This document shows, in pieces, positions 1 to 9,870 of a stretch of 64,000 nucleotides of DNA. This DNA comes from Chitinasiproducens palmae (GTDB lineage Bacteria > Pseudomonadota > Gammaproteobacteria > Burkholderiales > Burkholderiaceae), in the NCBI RefSeq assembly GCF_900095735.1, contig NZ_FNLO01000009.1, positions 124,001 through 188,000 of the forward strand, in the 5' to 3' direction. Below the pieces are notes generated by a model. It ran no database searches, was not told where the DNA came from, and was given only the letters and a program-made list of their open reading frames with translations. The position numbers and the translations under genes were made by a program. The first letter of the stretch is position 1. Each line of letters begins with the position of its first letter.

Positions 1-202
1 GCGCGAGCAGTTCCTGTGCGTCCTTGACGCCAGCGGCCTTGCCGGCAGCCTCACGCGAGTCGCTCAGCGACGCGCGCAACGCTTCGATATTCAGTTCCAT
101 CATCTTTTCGACACCTTCGAACGCCTTGCTGGTCAGGCCGAAAAGGGTGTCGAGCTGGGCGCGCTGGGCGGCCGCAAGCTGTTCCGGATTGAAAACGCTC
201 AT
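1..202 (-). CDS. phaP: Phasin family protein, N-terminal part
   Basis: Reads [18 protein letters not shown] and continues with an amphipathic, Ala/Glu/Lys-rich helix typical of granule-coating phasins. Phasins cover polyhydroxyalkanoate granules in the cytoplasm and limit their size. The ATG at 202 follows an AGGAG motif. Only the first 67 codons are present; the rest lies off the left edge. The long upstream region holds a palindrome that may be a repressor site. The family call rests on the N-terminal pattern alone. Confidence 0.8.
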   Translation of the reverse strand, partial: MSVFNPEQLAAAQRAQLDTLFGLTSKAFEGVEKMMELNIEALRASLSDSREAAGKAAGVKDAQELLA

Positions 203-407
203 TCTAGGCTCCTGTCTGGCGGTTGGCGCCGAGTCTCAAGCGGCACCAAAGACGCAGTTTGCAAGCTGGGCCACACCTGCGCGTGGCGGAAACCATGCAC
301 GGCATGGCAGTCGGCAGCAGCAACGCCCCGCGCGAACCCTGCTCGGCGGATCGGGGCAGCGCGCAAGCGCGTCGGGAGCCCGTCCGCAAACCGTTTTCGC
401 CGTTTGT

Positions 408-424
408 TGCAATGCAGCATTGCA
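408..424. promoter_or_regulatory. Perfect palindrome upstream of the phasin gene, possible PhaR-type operator
   Basis: TGCAATGC-A-GCATTGCA is an 8-bp inverted repeat with a one-base centre, about 205 bases upstream of the phasin start. Phasin promoters in PHA-producing proteobacteria are repressed by PhaR, which binds TGC/GCA dyads. The assignment to PhaR is inference from position and sequence type. Confidence 0.45.
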
Positions 425-596
425 CCATTCTAGACGTTGACTGTTGCAAGTCAAGCTTCATTGCAAACGCAACGGTACAATGCGCGCGCTGCGTTCCGAT
501 CTGCATGCTTTCCCGTACGGGAAACCGCCGATGTGCGTCTAAAACCACGCAATCCAGTCCCCAGCGGACAATTGCCGTTGCAACGCTTGCGCTACT

Positions 597-613
597 TTGA
601 GATATGATCTCAA
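597..613. promoter_or_regulatory. 17-bp palindrome upstream of pbpG
   Basis: TTGAGAT-ATG-ATCTCAA is a perfect 7-bp dyad around a 3-base centre, 100 bases before the pbpG start. It also contains the -10-like hexamer TATGAT. It looks like an operator, but I do not recognise the regulator. Confidence 0.4.
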
Positions 614-712
614 TACCGTCGCGTAAGTGAGTGATTGCACTCGTTTATCGCTCCTGCCGACGCCCCGACGCGTGCCGACCCATCGCCGCCAGAATTCTTT
701 TCACGCCGCCGC

Positions 713-1912
713 ATGAATCGTCTCCTTTCTTTCCCCCTCGGCAGCGCGGCGAACGCCGCGCGCCGCGCTGCGCTCTCCCTGACCCTGTTCGCCACTGCCG
801 CCGCGCTTTGCGGCGCGGGCCCGGCGCAGGCCGCCGGCAAGCAGAGCGCTGCGAAAGCGCGCGCCGTCGCCAAGGCCTCGAGCCCGAAGACGGCGGCCAA
901 GCCAGCCGGCAAGGCCGGCGTGAAGGCCGCCAGGCTGGTGGTGCGCGCCGAGCCGCGTGGCAAGCAGTCGCTTGCCGCCAAGCGCGGCGCCGAAGCCACC
1001 ACGCGACTGGTTGCCGCTCGCGGCCGTGTCCATGGCGCGCTTCACGCAGGACGCGCAAGCGCCCGCCGCGTGGCGTTTGCGCCGACGCGCGTGCCGCAGC
1101 AGGCCTTCGGTCTCAACGAGAACGAGCCGCTATCGTTGCGCTCGTCCGTTGCGTACGTGATCGATCAGAACAGCAATCAGGCGCTGATCGACAAGAACAG
1201 CCGCGCGATCGTGCCGATCGCCTCGATCAGCAAGCTGATGACGGCGATCGTTGTGCTTGACGCAAAGATGCCGCTCGAGGACACGATGATCGTGACCGAC
1301 GAGGACCGCGACTACGAAAAGGGCACCGGATCGCGCCTGGCAGTCGGTTCGCGGCTGTCGCGTGCCGACATGTTGCACATCGCCCTGATGTCGTCCGAGA
1401 ATCGCGCAGCGGCAGCGCTCAGTCGCTACTTTCCGGGCGGACGTCCGGCGTTCATCGCCGCGATGAACCAGAAGGCACGCGAACTCGGCATGATGGACAC
1501 GCATTTCGAGAATTCGACGGGCCTGTCGAGCCAGAATGTGTCGAGTGCGCGCGATCTGGTCAAGCTGGTGGAAGCGGCGTACCAGTACCCGCTGATCCGG
1601 CAGTTCTCGACCGATACCGCCTATGAAGTGGACACCGGCCGCGCGCATCTGCACTACGGCACGACCAACGCGCTGACGCGGCATGCCGACTGGCAGATCG
1701 GCGTCCAGAAAACGGGCTTCATCAACGAAGCAGGCGAATGTCTGGTGATGCAGGCGGTGATCAATCAGCGCCCGGTGGTGATGGTGCTGTTGGATTCCTC
1801 CGGCAAATACTCGCGTATCGGCGACGCGCAACGCGTCCGTCAATGGCTTACCACCAACGCCGAAGCGCAGCGCCTGATGAGCGCCGCAATGGTGCCGCAC
1901 TCGGGAACCTGA
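713..1912 (+). CDS. pbpG: D-alanyl-D-alanine endopeptidase, PBP7 type
   Basis: A 399-residue serine peptidase of the S11 family that cuts peptidoglycan cross-links in the periplasm. The start is the ATG beginning MNRLLSFPLG, which gives a proper signal peptide (charged N-terminus, hydrophobic stretch to about residue 36, AQA cleavage motif near 40). An upstream in-frame ATG at 635 would bury this signal. Residues 43-125 form a Lys/Ala/Arg-rich linker. The three penicillin-binding motifs are present: SISK (S171, K174), SEN (228-230) and KTG (333-335). No partner gene is adjacent. Confidence 0.9.
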   Translation: MNRLLSFPLGSAANAARRAALSLTLFATAAALCGAGPAQAAGKQSAAKARAVAKASSPKTAAKPAGKAGVKAARLVVRAEPRGKQSLAAKRGAEATTRLVAARGRVHGALHAGRASARRVAFAPTRVPQQAFGLNENEPLSLRSSVAYVIDQNSNQALIDKNSRAIVPIASISKLMTAIVVLDAKMPLEDTMIVTDEDRDYEKGTGSRLAVGSRLSRADMLHIALMSSENRAAAALSRYFPGGRPAFIAAMNQKARELGMMDTHFENSTGLSSQNVSSARDLVKLVEAAYQYPLIRQFSTDTAYEVDTGRAHLHYGTTNALTRHADWQIGVQKTGFINEAGECLVMQAVINQRPVVMVLLDSSGKYSRIGDAQRVRQWLTTNAEAQRLMSAAMVPHSGT

Positions 1913-2401
1913 GGTTCCCTCGGCCGGCCCATCGGCGCGGCCGTGAGTGACATAGGACGCGACCCAGGCGTGGCGCTGTCTCGCCGTTCGGTCCGGCCGC
2001 GCCGGCGCGCCAGCGCGCAGTTTCGAACAGCGCGCTCGGGCGTCTGTGCGCCGTACTTAAGGTTGCACGTGAACAGCGCGGTGTAAAGCGGAGACAGGGC
2101 GCTGAAAGGGCGCAAACGGGAGCCGCAAGAGACGCGCTGAGGATGGATCAGATGCGCCCCTGAGCCCGCCTGACAGCGCGTGTGAGAGCCCACCCGGTAG
2201 TCCGCCTGGCAGCCCGTGTAACCGTCGCGTGTGACGGGCATCAGCAGCCGCGTTCTGCCGTGCTCACCGGCTGCTCTCGCGCCGTCGCCGCACACTGAGC
2301 GGCGGGCCCAGGCACTGCAAATACCGGTGCAGTTGGCTAAGCCGCCTGGCAACAGGCGACCTCGACCCCTGGCGCGGCAGGTCGATCGCGCCGCTCATTA
2401 T
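1913..2401. other. Intergenic region between pbpG and the IclR gene
   Basis: 489 bases between two convergent genes. Frames here are short shadows without ribosome sites. I see no convincing terminator, RNA or repeat. Confidence 0.5.
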
Positions 2402-3211
2402 TCAGACGGCGCCCACCGCACTGCCAGCGAGCGTCGGAAGACCGCCGTGGAAACCAAGCGATGTCGAGATCCTGAGCGCGGTATCGCCCAGTTGGCCGAG
2501 CCAACTCTCCTGCAGGCGATCCGCTGGCGCGGAGAGCGACAGGCCCGCAACCAGCTTGCCAGCGTCGTCGTAGATGCCGGCGGCCATGCAACGCACGCCG
2601 ACTTCCAGCTCTTCGTTATCCCGTGCGCACACGTTTTGTCGAACCCAATTCAACTCGCGTTCGAGCTTGGTCAGCTCGGTGATGCTGTTCTTGGTGTGGC
2701 CTGCCAGGCCGGTGCGGATTGCGTAGCTGCGTACGCGCGTCGGTTCGTCGGCTGCCAGGAACAGCTTGCCGACCGATGTCAGGTGTAACGGCGCGCGCCC
2801 GCCGATTGCCCGTACTACTTGCATGCCGGACCGTTCACTGTACGTCCGTTCGATATAAACGATTTCGTCGCCCTGTCGCACAGACAGGTTGACGGTTTGC
2901 CCGGTCGATCGGTGCAGCTCGCGCATTGGGCCGAGCGCCGCCTCGCGAACCGACAGTCGCGCCTTGACCAGGTTGCCGAGCTCGAGCAGACGCATGCCGA
3001 GCCGGTAGCTGCCCGGCTCCACTCGATCGACGAGCCTGCAGGCAACCATGTCGTTGAGAATGCGGTGGGCAGTCGACGCGTGCAATTGCGTCTCGCCGGA
3101 CAAGACTTTCAGGCTGACCGGATCGCTATGTTCGGCCAGCGCATCGAGCAGATGCATCATCCGCTCGATCACCTGAATCGAAGTCTTGCCATCCCTGTCG
3201 GAGTCGGCCAT
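2402..3211 (-). CDS. IclR-family transcriptional regulator
   Basis: A 269-residue protein with the IclR layout. The N-terminal winged helix-turn-helix is about residues 10-70 (HASTAHRILNDMVACRLV is the recognition region). The C-terminal effector domain is about 80-255 and includes SVGKLFLA and the late VRCMAAGIYD segment. IclR proteins act as dimers that switch catabolic genes in response to small acids or aromatics. No catabolic operon lies beside it, so the target and ligand are unknown. Its promoter should lie in the gap to its right, which contains an AT-richer stretch. Confidence 0.88.
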   Translation of the reverse strand: MADSDRDGKTSIQVIERMMHLLDALAEHSDPVSLKVLSGETQLHASTAHRILNDMVACRLVDRVEPGSYRLGMRLLELGNLVKARLSVREAALGPMRELHRSTGQTVNLSVRQGDEIVYIERTYSERSGMQVVRAIGGRAPLHLTSVGKLFLAADEPTRVRSYAIRTGLAGHTKNSITELTKLERELNWVRQNVCARDNEELEVGVRCMAAGIYDDAGKLVAGLSLSAPADRLQESWLGQLGDTALRISTSLGFHGGLPTLAGSAVGAV

Positions 3212-3564
3212 CTAGGGAAGGGAGAAAAACAAACAGGCGTTTATCATATCGTGAAACGGCGACGAAACAAAATCGCCGGCCGACAGCGACGCCGCATTGG
3301 TTGCGAGCCCGCGCGTCTCCAGTGTTGAACAGCGTGGTCACGGCTTGCGGTCGGCTACGACGACTCGCAGCGGTCCGCGGTGATCCGCAGCGCATGCGAC
3401 TGTTGCAGAAGGACCCGTATTGCTCGCCTGCCTTTCCGGCAGGTAGCCCGGCGCATGCTGCGACGTGCGCCAACAGGCGCATCCCGAACGCCAGGGTGCA
3501 GAACTGCTCGGCGCGCGTCGCTGGCGTCGAAGGAGGCGCGTCGCTTCGCAACGACGCCGCACGC
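3212..3564. other. Intergenic region upstream of the IclR gene
   Basis: 353 bases that must hold the leftward IclR promoter and the end of pyrD transcription. The 3230-3260 stretch is the least GC-rich and contains CGTTT-N10-AAACG, a loose dyad that could be a self-operator. No gene seen. Confidence 0.4.
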
Positions 3565-4590
3565 TTACGCGAGCGCGTCGACGCACTCCCTGACGAGCCG
3601 AGGGCCGCGATAGATCAAGCCGGTGTAGACCTGGACCAGCGTCGCTCCGGCGGCCAGTTTGGCTCGCGCGTCCGCGCCGCTCATGATGCCGCCGACCCCG
3701 ATGATCGGTACACTGCCGGCCATTTCCGCGCGCAGCGCGGCGATGACGCGATTCGACGCGGCGAACGCCGGCGCGCCGGAAAGCCCGCCCGCCTCGTCGC
3801 CATGCGCGATGCCCTGTACCTGATCTCGGGCCAAGGTAGTGTTGCACGCAATGACGCCGTCGATGCCGTGCCGGCGCACCGATGCCGCGATCGCCTTCAC
3901 TTGCTCGTCATCGAGGTCGGGCGCGATCTTCAAGGCGAGCGGCACGGCCTTGCCGTGCAGCGCGGCCAGGTCCTGTCGCTTTACGTTGAGCGCATCGAGA
4001 AGCCGATCGAGTTCATCCGCACCCTGCAGCTGACGCAGGTTTTTGGTGTTGGGCGAGGAGATGTTGATCGTGACATAGCTGGCGAACGGGTATACCCGCT
4101 CCAGGCAGTACAGATAGTCATCGACGGCGCGGTCGATCGGCGTACTGGCATTCTTGCCGATATTCAGGCCCAGAATGCCGCGATAGCGCGCGCTGCTCAC
4201 GTTCTGGATGAAGCGGTCGACGCCTTGGTTGTTGAAACCCATTCGGTTGATCAGCGCGTTGGCCTCCGGCAACCGGAACATGCGTGGACGCGGATTGCCA
4301 TCCTGCGCGCGCGGTGTGACGGTGCCGATCTCGATGAAGCCGAAACCGAGCGACGCCAGCCCGTCTATGCACGCGCCGTCCTTATCGAGGCCCGCGGCCA
4401 GGCCGACCGCGTTCGGGAACGTCAGCCCCATCGCCGTGACTGGGCGCTGCTGCGCTGGCCGGCTGGCGAGAAGGCGGGCAGCGCCTACCCGACCTAGTGC
4501 GGCAAGCGTGCCGAGGGTCAGATGATGCGCCTCTTCGGCGTCGAGCTTGAAGAGAGCGCCGCGCAATGCGGGATAGAGAGCGTCGAGCAC
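3565..4590 (-). CDS. pyrD: Dihydroorotate dehydrogenase (quinone), class 2
   Basis: Oxidises dihydroorotate to orotate in pyrimidine synthesis and passes electrons to membrane quinone. Class 2 signatures are clear: the N-terminal DAEEAHHLT helix region, [16 protein letters not shown], the [10 protein letters not shown] loop, the catalytic serine in [11 protein letters not shown], and FMN contacts in [10 protein letters not shown] use the GTG at 4590 ([20 protein letters not shown]), which gives 341 residues, close to the usual 335-345. The open frame runs up to an ATG at 4728, but that extension is arginine-rich and not family-like. Its usual neighbour bpt is separated by 1.4 kb of repeat-bearing DNA. 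Confidence 0.92.
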   Translation of the reverse strand: MLDALYPALRGALFKLDAEEAHHLTLGTLAALGRVGAARLLASRPAQQRPVTAMGLTFPNAVGLAAGLDKDGACIDGLASLGFGFIEIGTVTPRAQDGNPRPRMFRLPEANALINRMGFNNQGVDRFIQNVSSARYRGILGLNIGKNASTPIDRAVDDYLYCLERVYPFASYVTINISSPNTKNLRQLQGADELDRLLDALNVKRQDLAALHGKAVPLALKIAPDLDDEQVKAIAASVRRHGIDGVIACNTTLARDQVQGIAHGDEAGGLSGAPAFAASNRVIAALRAEMAGSVPIIGVGGIMSGADARAKLAAGATLVQVYTGLIYRGPRLVRECVDALA

Positions 4591-4757
4591 GGTCGGATGC
4601 GAGCGAAGGCTGAGAGGGTGCCCCCGCGTCAACAAGCGGATCGACGCGACGGGCAGTCCGAGGCACAGGGCAGCCAGCAACATGCCCCAGAGACGGGCTG
4701 GCGGCCGAACAGCGCCGGACGGCCGCATTGTACCGAAACGCCGCTACGGGGCACCTC

Positions 4758-4821
4758 GCCGTCAAGATATCGCCGTCAAGATAGCCGTGAAGATAGCCGT
4801 GAAGATAGCCGTGAAGACGTC
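4758..4821. repeat. Tandem repeat, 12-nt unit (14-nt ends)
   Basis: Five successive units beginning GCCGTSAAGA. The three central ones are 12 nt (GCCGTGAAGATA type) and the outer ones are 14 nt ending in TC. This lies just upstream of the pyrD start, inside its probable leader or promoter. Confidence 0.85.
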
Positions 4822-5099
4822 GCCGTAGCGCTGTCGCCGGAGATTTCGATACGGCCATCGGTCGCGCAGCGGGTCAGCGCTTAACTGGCCAAGCTACCGC
4901 TGAGCGCGTATGTCATGGCCGCGACGCGCGGCGGTTTGCGTTCGCGAGACGGGGCTTGTCGACGTATCCGGACGTGGTTCGAATGAGCGAAGCCAGCCCG
5001 CCAGCCAGCGATCCGCCGAGCGGCGCGGTGGCCGTACCCGAATCCAGGCTGTCGGTGCAACTCTGCTGTCGGTGCCGCGGATTGACGAAGACAATCTGG

Positions 5100-5160
5100 C
5101 AGCAATTGGGCAGCAATTGGGCAGCAATCGGCCAGCAATCGGCCAGCAACCGGCCAGCAG
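5100..5160. repeat. Tandem repeat, 11-nt unit
   Basis: Five units of 11 nt: CAGCAATTGGG twice, then CAGCAATCGGC twice, then CAGCAACCGGC, ending in a partial CAGCAG. The ordered drift of units suggests duplication by slippage. Confidence 0.9.
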
Positions 5161-5870
5161 AAAAGCGGCGACCGCGACCGACAGTTCGCGCAACTTCCGT
5201 GGGTCCGAGGCGCTGCGTGGCCCGACGCGTGTTGTCGGTCGATCCGCGCAAGCAAGCGGGAAAGCAAGTCAGCGTCTGCCGGTCACCCGAGGCAGTGGGA
5301 CACGATCCTGGGTTATCACTGCGGCATCTGGCGTGCGCCAAGCGCTTCGGCGGCGCGCGATGGCAGCGTCGCATGCCGGTCCCATCGTCCGCTCGGTCGA
5401 AGCCGTGAGGCGCCTTGCCACGTCGGACGATGCAGCGTCCGTGGCCAATCGCCATTGCAGCACGCTACCGACCGGCACGGGCGATCGCGACCCGCGGTGT
5501 TGGGCGGTTTGGAAGATGACCGGGCAGGAGCGCTGGCGTTTGCGAGCCGATCTTGGCAGCGTCTATCCGAAACCGCTGCCGCGTCCGTCCGCGCTTTGCA
5601 CTTGTTGGGGAGGCGATTCGATGCGTCGCTGGCCATGCGTGAGTCGCGTCGGCTCAAAGCGTGAGCCGCTTTGGCGGCCGGCGTGCCTGCGCGGGCCGCC
5701 CGGCTGATTGCCGAGCTCGCCTCGTCGGTCAGCGTCGCGAATCCCGCGACCGCCTTGACTGCCATGCTCAGGCGATGATCCGCCGCGCGGTCGGCGCGCG
5801 GTGCCGGCTGGCTCAGCCGGTCCGCTCGGTCGGTCCGCTCCGTCGGAGCACTTCGCCGGTATGTTCCGTC

Positions 5871-5922
5871 GTTGCAGTGCGTCGTTGCAGTGCGTCGTTG
5901 CACTGCGTCGTTGCACTGCGTC
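5871..5922. repeat. Tandem repeat, 13-nt unit
   Basis: Four exact-length units: GTTGCAGTGCGTC twice, then GTTGCACTGCGTC twice. It lies 80-130 bases downstream of the bpt stop codon. Confidence 0.92.
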
Positions 5923-6004
5923 GATACACGCGTTCGAGTCCTCCGTTCGGCGCCAGGTCAGCCTGTTCGATCGGCTTGCACGTGGCTTCGCCGGGTCCAC
6001 TTGC

Positions 6005-6814
6005 TCACTCGCCTGACGCGAGCGATGCAAAATCCCGCCACTCGCCGTCAACAAGCGCTTCCAGCGGACGAAACCTGGCCTTGTAGGCCATCTTGCGACT
6101 CTCCGCGATCCAATAACCGAGATAGACGTAGGGAAGCCGCAGATGTCGCGCCTGCTCGATCTGCCAAAGGATGTTGTATGTGCCGTAACTGCTGTTCGGA
6201 ACGTCTGGGTCGAAAAAGGTGTAGACCGCGGACAGGCCATCCGACAGTATGTCGAGCATGCTGACCATGCGCAACGTGCCGGCCCCGCGGGGCGGGGCGT
6301 CCGAAGGCAGGGCAAGGAGGTCAGGAGACGGCGCGCCATCGCGGAAGGCGATCAGGCGCGAGTTAACGCGGCTCTGCAGCAGGAATTGATCGTACTGCTC
6401 GCGACTGTCGCGGTCCATGCCGCCGCCGGCGTGTCGGGTCAGCTGATACCGCAGGTACAGCGCATAGTGTTCGGCATCGAAGTGCAACGGCGTGGCGGTT
6501 GCGACCAACGAGCCATGCTGTTTGGCGACCCGTCGCTGCGTGCGCGCGGGTACGAAAGCGTCCACCGGTATTCTGACGGGCACGCAGGCGGTGCATCCGT
6601 CGCAATACGGCCGGTAGGTGAACACGCCGGAACGACGGAAGCCCACCCGGACGAGTTCCGCATAGACATCCGCATCGACGAGATGACTGGGCGTAACGAC
6701 CTGCGAGCGCGCGGTACGCTGGTGCAGATAGCTGCAAGGATAGGGCGCGGTCGCGTAATACTGCAGCGCAGACAGGGGCGATATCGGCAGTTCGTTCGGA
6801 TGAGTCACGTGCAC
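6005..6814 (-). CDS. bpt: Aspartate/glutamate leucyltransferase (ATE family)
   Basis: A 269-residue aminoacyl-tRNA-protein transferase. Bacterial Bpt adds leucine from Leu-tRNA to N-terminal Asp or Glu, marking proteins for ClpS/ClpAP degradation. ATE family features are present: YPCSYL near residue 25, [14 protein letters not shown] near 72-85, and the C-terminal acetyltransferase-like fold with [12 protein letters not shown] and YLGYWI. It lies 24 bases downstream of aat. Together the two genes make both halves of the N-degron tagging machinery. Confidence 0.93.
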   Translation of the reverse strand: MHVTHPNELPISPLSALQYYATAPYPCSYLHQRTARSQVVTPSHLVDADVYAELVRVGFRRSGVFTYRPYCDGCTACVPVRIPVDAFVPARTQRRVAKQHGSLVATATPLHFDAEHYALYLRYQLTRHAGGGMDRDSREQYDQFLLQSRVNSRLIAFRDGAPSPDLLALPSDAPPRGAGTLRMVSMLDILSDGLSAVYTFFDPDVPNSSYGTYNILWQIEQARHLRLPYVYLGYWIAESRKMAYKARFRPLEALVDGEWRDFASLASGE

Positions 6815-6838
6815 GATCCCGGAAGGTTTGGCCGCCGC

Positions 6839-7564
6839 CTATGCGATCTGGCGCAACACCGACTTGTCGAACGGCCAGGGAACGGCAGGTTCATCGATCG
6901 CTGCGCGCAGATGCTGGAGGAAGGCATCGCGCGGAATTTCACGCGCGCCCAGGCTGGCGAGGTGCGCGGTGTTCTGCTGGCAGTCTAGCATCTGCACGCC
7001 GTGCATGCGCAAGTGGGCCACAAGCGCGGCCAGCGCAATCTTGGACGCGTCGGTGCGCTCGCTGAACATCGATTCGCCAAAGAACATCCGGCCCAGTCCG
7101 ACGCCGTACAGGCCGCCGACGCGGCGGCCCTCGAACCACGTCTCGACGCTGTGCGCGAAGCCCATATCGTGCAGCGCACCGTAGGCCGCCACGATTTCGT
7201 CGGTAATCCAGGTGCCGTCCTGCCCAGGGCGGGCCGCGCCTGCGCAAGCGCGCATCACGGCGATGAAATCGTCGTCGACGCGGACCTCGAACGCGGGGTC
7301 GCGCAGCACGGCCTTCAGCGTCTTGCGCAGCGAACGGGCGACCTTGAAGCGGTCGGGTGCCAGTACCATGCGCGGGTCGGGAGACCACCACAGCACCGGC
7401 TCCCCAGGAGAATACCAAGGGAAGATGCCGCGACGATAGGCATCGAGCAGCCGCGTCGGCGGCAGTTCGCCACTGGCCGCCAGCAGCCCCGGTGCCGGCG
7501 AACCCGGCGGCAAAGCACTGCTGGGAGACGGGAAGGGATCGAGCGGTCCCAGCCAGGGAATCAT
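6839..7564 (-). CDS. aat: Leucyl/phenylalanyl-tRNA-protein transferase
   Basis: Transfers Leu or Phe from tRNA to N-terminal Lys or Arg for ClpAPS proteolysis. The 241-residue length is normal. Signature blocks are [20 protein letters not shown] (about 44-63) and [17 protein letters not shown], followed by the [14 protein letters not shown] segment. Its ATG overlaps the stop of the upstream Nudix gene by 4 bases (ATGA), so translation is probably coupled. bpt follows directly. Confidence 0.94.
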   Translation of the reverse strand: MIPWLGPLDPFPSPSSALPPGSPAPGLLAASGELPPTRLLDAYRRGIFPWYSPGEPVLWWSPDPRMVLAPDRFKVARSLRKTLKAVLRDPAFEVRVDDDFIAVMRACAGAARPGQDGTWITDEIVAAYGALHDMGFAHSVETWFEGRRVGGLYGVGLGRMFFGESMFSERTDASKIALAALVAHLRMHGVQMLDCQQNTAHLASLGAREIPRDAFLQHLRAAIDEPAVPWPFDKSVLRQIA

Positions 7565-8160
7565 TGGTCCACGTCGACTGGCGCCGGTGGGAGACCTGGC
7601 AGGAGCGGATCGCGCTCATCGAAAATCGGACGCACGACATCGCCCGTATGCATGCCAAAGACGCCGTTACGCCTGTCCTGGAAGTAATGCCGCAGCGTCT
7701 GCGAGACGGTCGTGAACGCAATCTCGCCCCACGGGATCTCGTCTTCCTCGAACAACCGGACCTCGAGGCTTTCCTCCCCGGCGCTGAACGCCGGGCTCCG
7801 CATCCTTGCCAGATAGAAGAGGTGAACCTGACTGACGTGCGGCACATTCTGCAGTGAGAACAGCTGCACCAGCTCGACCTCCGCGCCCGACTCCTCACGC
7901 GTTTCGCGCGCGGCGCATTCGGCCGTCGTCTCGCTCAATTCCATGTAGCCCGCCGGCAGCGTCCAATAGCCGGCGCGCGGCTCGATCGCTCGCTTGCAGA
8001 GCAGCACCTTGTCCTCCCAGACCGGCACCGTTCCAACGACGTTGCGCGGGTTCTGGTAGTGGATCGTCCCGCACGACGGACAAACGAAGCGCTCGCGCGT
8101 GTCCCCCGCAGGAATGCGGTATTCGAGCGGAAAGTGGCCGCATTGGGAGCAGTAATTCAT
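7561..8160 (-). CDS. Nudix hydrolase with N-terminal zinc ribbon
   Basis: A 199-residue protein. An N-terminal zinc ribbon has C4-x2-C7 and C27-x2-C30, followed by a Nudix domain with the box [20 protein letters not shown] and SGAEV (about 72-96). Nudix enzymes split nucleoside diphosphates linked to another group. The zinc ribbon recalls NudC, but the protein is shorter than NADH pyrophosphatase, so the substrate is open. It is the first gene of the leftward Nudix-aat-bpt unit. Confidence 0.88.
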   Translation of the reverse strand: MNYCSQCGHFPLEYRIPAGDTRERFVCPSCGTIHYQNPRNVVGTVPVWEDKVLLCKRAIEPRAGYWTLPAGYMELSETTAECAARETREESGAEVELVQLFSLQNVPHVSQVHLFYLARMRSPAFSAGEESLEVRLFEEDEIPWGEIAFTTVSQTLRHYFQDRRNGVFGMHTGDVVRPIFDERDPLLPGLPPAPVDVDQ

Positions 8161-8449
8161 GGGCTGGCGCGGGATCGACGAGCGGCAAGTTTAACACTGC
8201 CGCCAGTGCGGGAACGCCACGTTCGGCGTACGGACAGCCATCGGCCAAAGGGGTTTGCTCCGTTCGGATGTCGCCGTATCGCGCAAGGGTCGTGGGCGGC
8301 AAATGTGCGCTGCGATTCGCCGACCAGGCGTCGAAGGGCACCCGATGGTTGGCCCGGCACCGCCAGCCTCGAATCAGACCGCCCGGCATCTTGGCGCGCT
8401 GGCGACTTCTCGCCCCAGGCATATCGCGACTTCGAGACTGCGGCTCTCG

Positions 8450-9431
8450 GGCGTCCCGATGCCACCACTCTTAAGAGTCGCGATTCCTGGCGTGGCGATG
8501 CCCTGGCACCTGCGTCTCGCAGTTCCTGACGTTTCCGCATCTTCGCATCCCTGCAGCCCTGCATCGGGGGCTGAGGGCGCGGACGCCTTTGGACCGAGGA
8601 CGTTTGCTGGCGAAAGGATCGATACTTTGAGGCGTCGGCACCCTGATGCGTGTGCACTCGGAGACGTCGGCACTCGGAGACGTCGGCATCCGGAGACGTC
8701 GGCATCCGGAGGCGCCAGCACCCTGAGGCATCAACGCCTCAAGGCATCACCATCTGAATGCACCACCACGACAAGGCGTGACCACGCCAAGACTTCACCA
8801 CCGGACGATGTGCGGCCCGCGCCGTCTCAGCGGCGACAGGCTCCAGCGGCCACTGGTCCTTACACGCTGGGGTCCTAGGAGCAGAGGGTCTCTACTGCCG
8901 AAGGTCTCAGCAACCGAAGGCGTTGCCACTGGAAGGCAGGACCACCAGTAGGCGTCCCGACTCGAAGGCGTCGCGATTCGGCCAGTCTCAAAGGGCGGCA
9001 GGCTTTAGCCGTCACTGGTCCTTACACGCTGGGGTCCTAGAAGCAGAAGGTCTCTGCTGCCGAAGGTCTCAGCATCCGAAGGCGTTGCCACTGGAAGGCA
9101 GCGCCACCAGTAGGCGTCCCGACTCGAAGGCGTCGCGATGCGGCCAGTTTCAGCGTCGGTAGGCTCTGGAGGCCACTGGTCCTTACATGCTGGGGTCGTA
9201 GTACCACAGGGTCTTGGCTGCCGAAGGTCTCAGCATCGGAAGGCATCACTGCTCGGAGGCGGCACCACCTGGAGGTATCCCGACCCTGAGGCGTTGCGAT
9301 CCGTCCAGTCTCAGCGGCGGCAGGCTCTGGGGGCCGCTGCTCCTCGCACGCCGAGTCTCAGGGTCAGGGTTGTTGCAGCCGACGGTCTCGGCACTCGAAG
9401 GTGCCCGCATCCGGACGTCTCGGCGCGCCAA
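8450..9431. repeat. Satellite-like array of 16-nt modules with a 160-nt higher-order period
   Basis: From about 8628 rightward the sequence can be cut into successive 16-nt modules related to GRAGGCGTCGGCAYYC, for example GGAGACGTCGGCATCC twice in a row near 8676-8707. At 8855, 9017, 9178 and, more degenerate, about 9338 the same landmark (GGTCCTTACACGCTGGGGTC) returns every 160-162 bases, so about ten modules form a larger repeated unit. 8450-8627 holds more decayed modules. Because 16 is not a multiple of 3, protein frames through it are low-complexity artefacts. Confidence 0.8.
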
Positions 9432-9870
9432 CAGCTCATCACGTCAGTGCTTCTTGTGCGGTATGGAGCGGTCGGCTGGCAACCACGCAACGCCTGGACG
9501 ACGATCGGCCCGGCGTTGCGCGCTGCCTGATAGCGCCGCCTGCAAACGCCGGCCGCCACCCTGGACGCGCTCGCGGCCACGGGTAGCCACGAGTAGCCAC
9601 GAGTAGCCACGAGTAGCCACCGGTAGATGCACCGGAGAGCAGCGTCCGCTTGCGTACCGGCTCCCGCGCCTGACCGGTTCGCGTTCGAGAACTGCAACCA
9701 GAAGCTTCCGAGCAATGCACTGGATTGCGCGAAGTTTGGCCAAGTGGCGACAGAGGCGTCAGTCATTCGCCCTGGCGAAGCACGGCTCCGCAGGACATTC
9801 GTCTCCTAGCGTCGTCTCGCCCCTCCGGTTTGCTAAAGTCGCTGCGCGGCCAACCGATCGATTTGGTCGG
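9432..9870. other. Intergenic region downstream of the glucosidase gene
   Basis: Non-coding DNA between the 16-nt module array and the end of the glucosidase gene. It contains the 10-nt tandem repeat listed separately. No gene or clear terminator seen. Confidence 0.5.
9581..9624. repeat. Tandem repeat, 10-nt unit
   Basis: Four consecutive 10-nt units: GGGTAGCCAC, then GAGTAGCCAC three times, then a partial CGGTAG. Confidence 0.9.

Larger units (their letters stand above)
4591..6004. other. Long non-coding spacer with tandem repeats between pyrD and bpt
   Basis: About 1.4 kb with no credible gene on either strand. The open frames present are Arg/Ala/Ser-rich shadows without ribosome sites. 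The spacer carries three separate short tandem repeats, annotated individually. Confidence 0.6.

Noticed and set aside
4591-4728. 46-residue N-terminal extension of PyrD
   Set aside because: Arg-rich and not like the family; the GTG at 4590 gives the normal class 2 start and length.
8255-8878. 207-codon open frame on the plus strand in the repeat array
   Set aside because: Low-complexity Arg/Ser/Ala/Pro sequence made by 16-nt modules read in three frames in turn; no ribosome site and no domain.
8450-9431. Possible CRISPR array
   Set aside because: Modules are contiguous and degenerate, with no constant repeat separated by unique spacers and no cas genes nearby.
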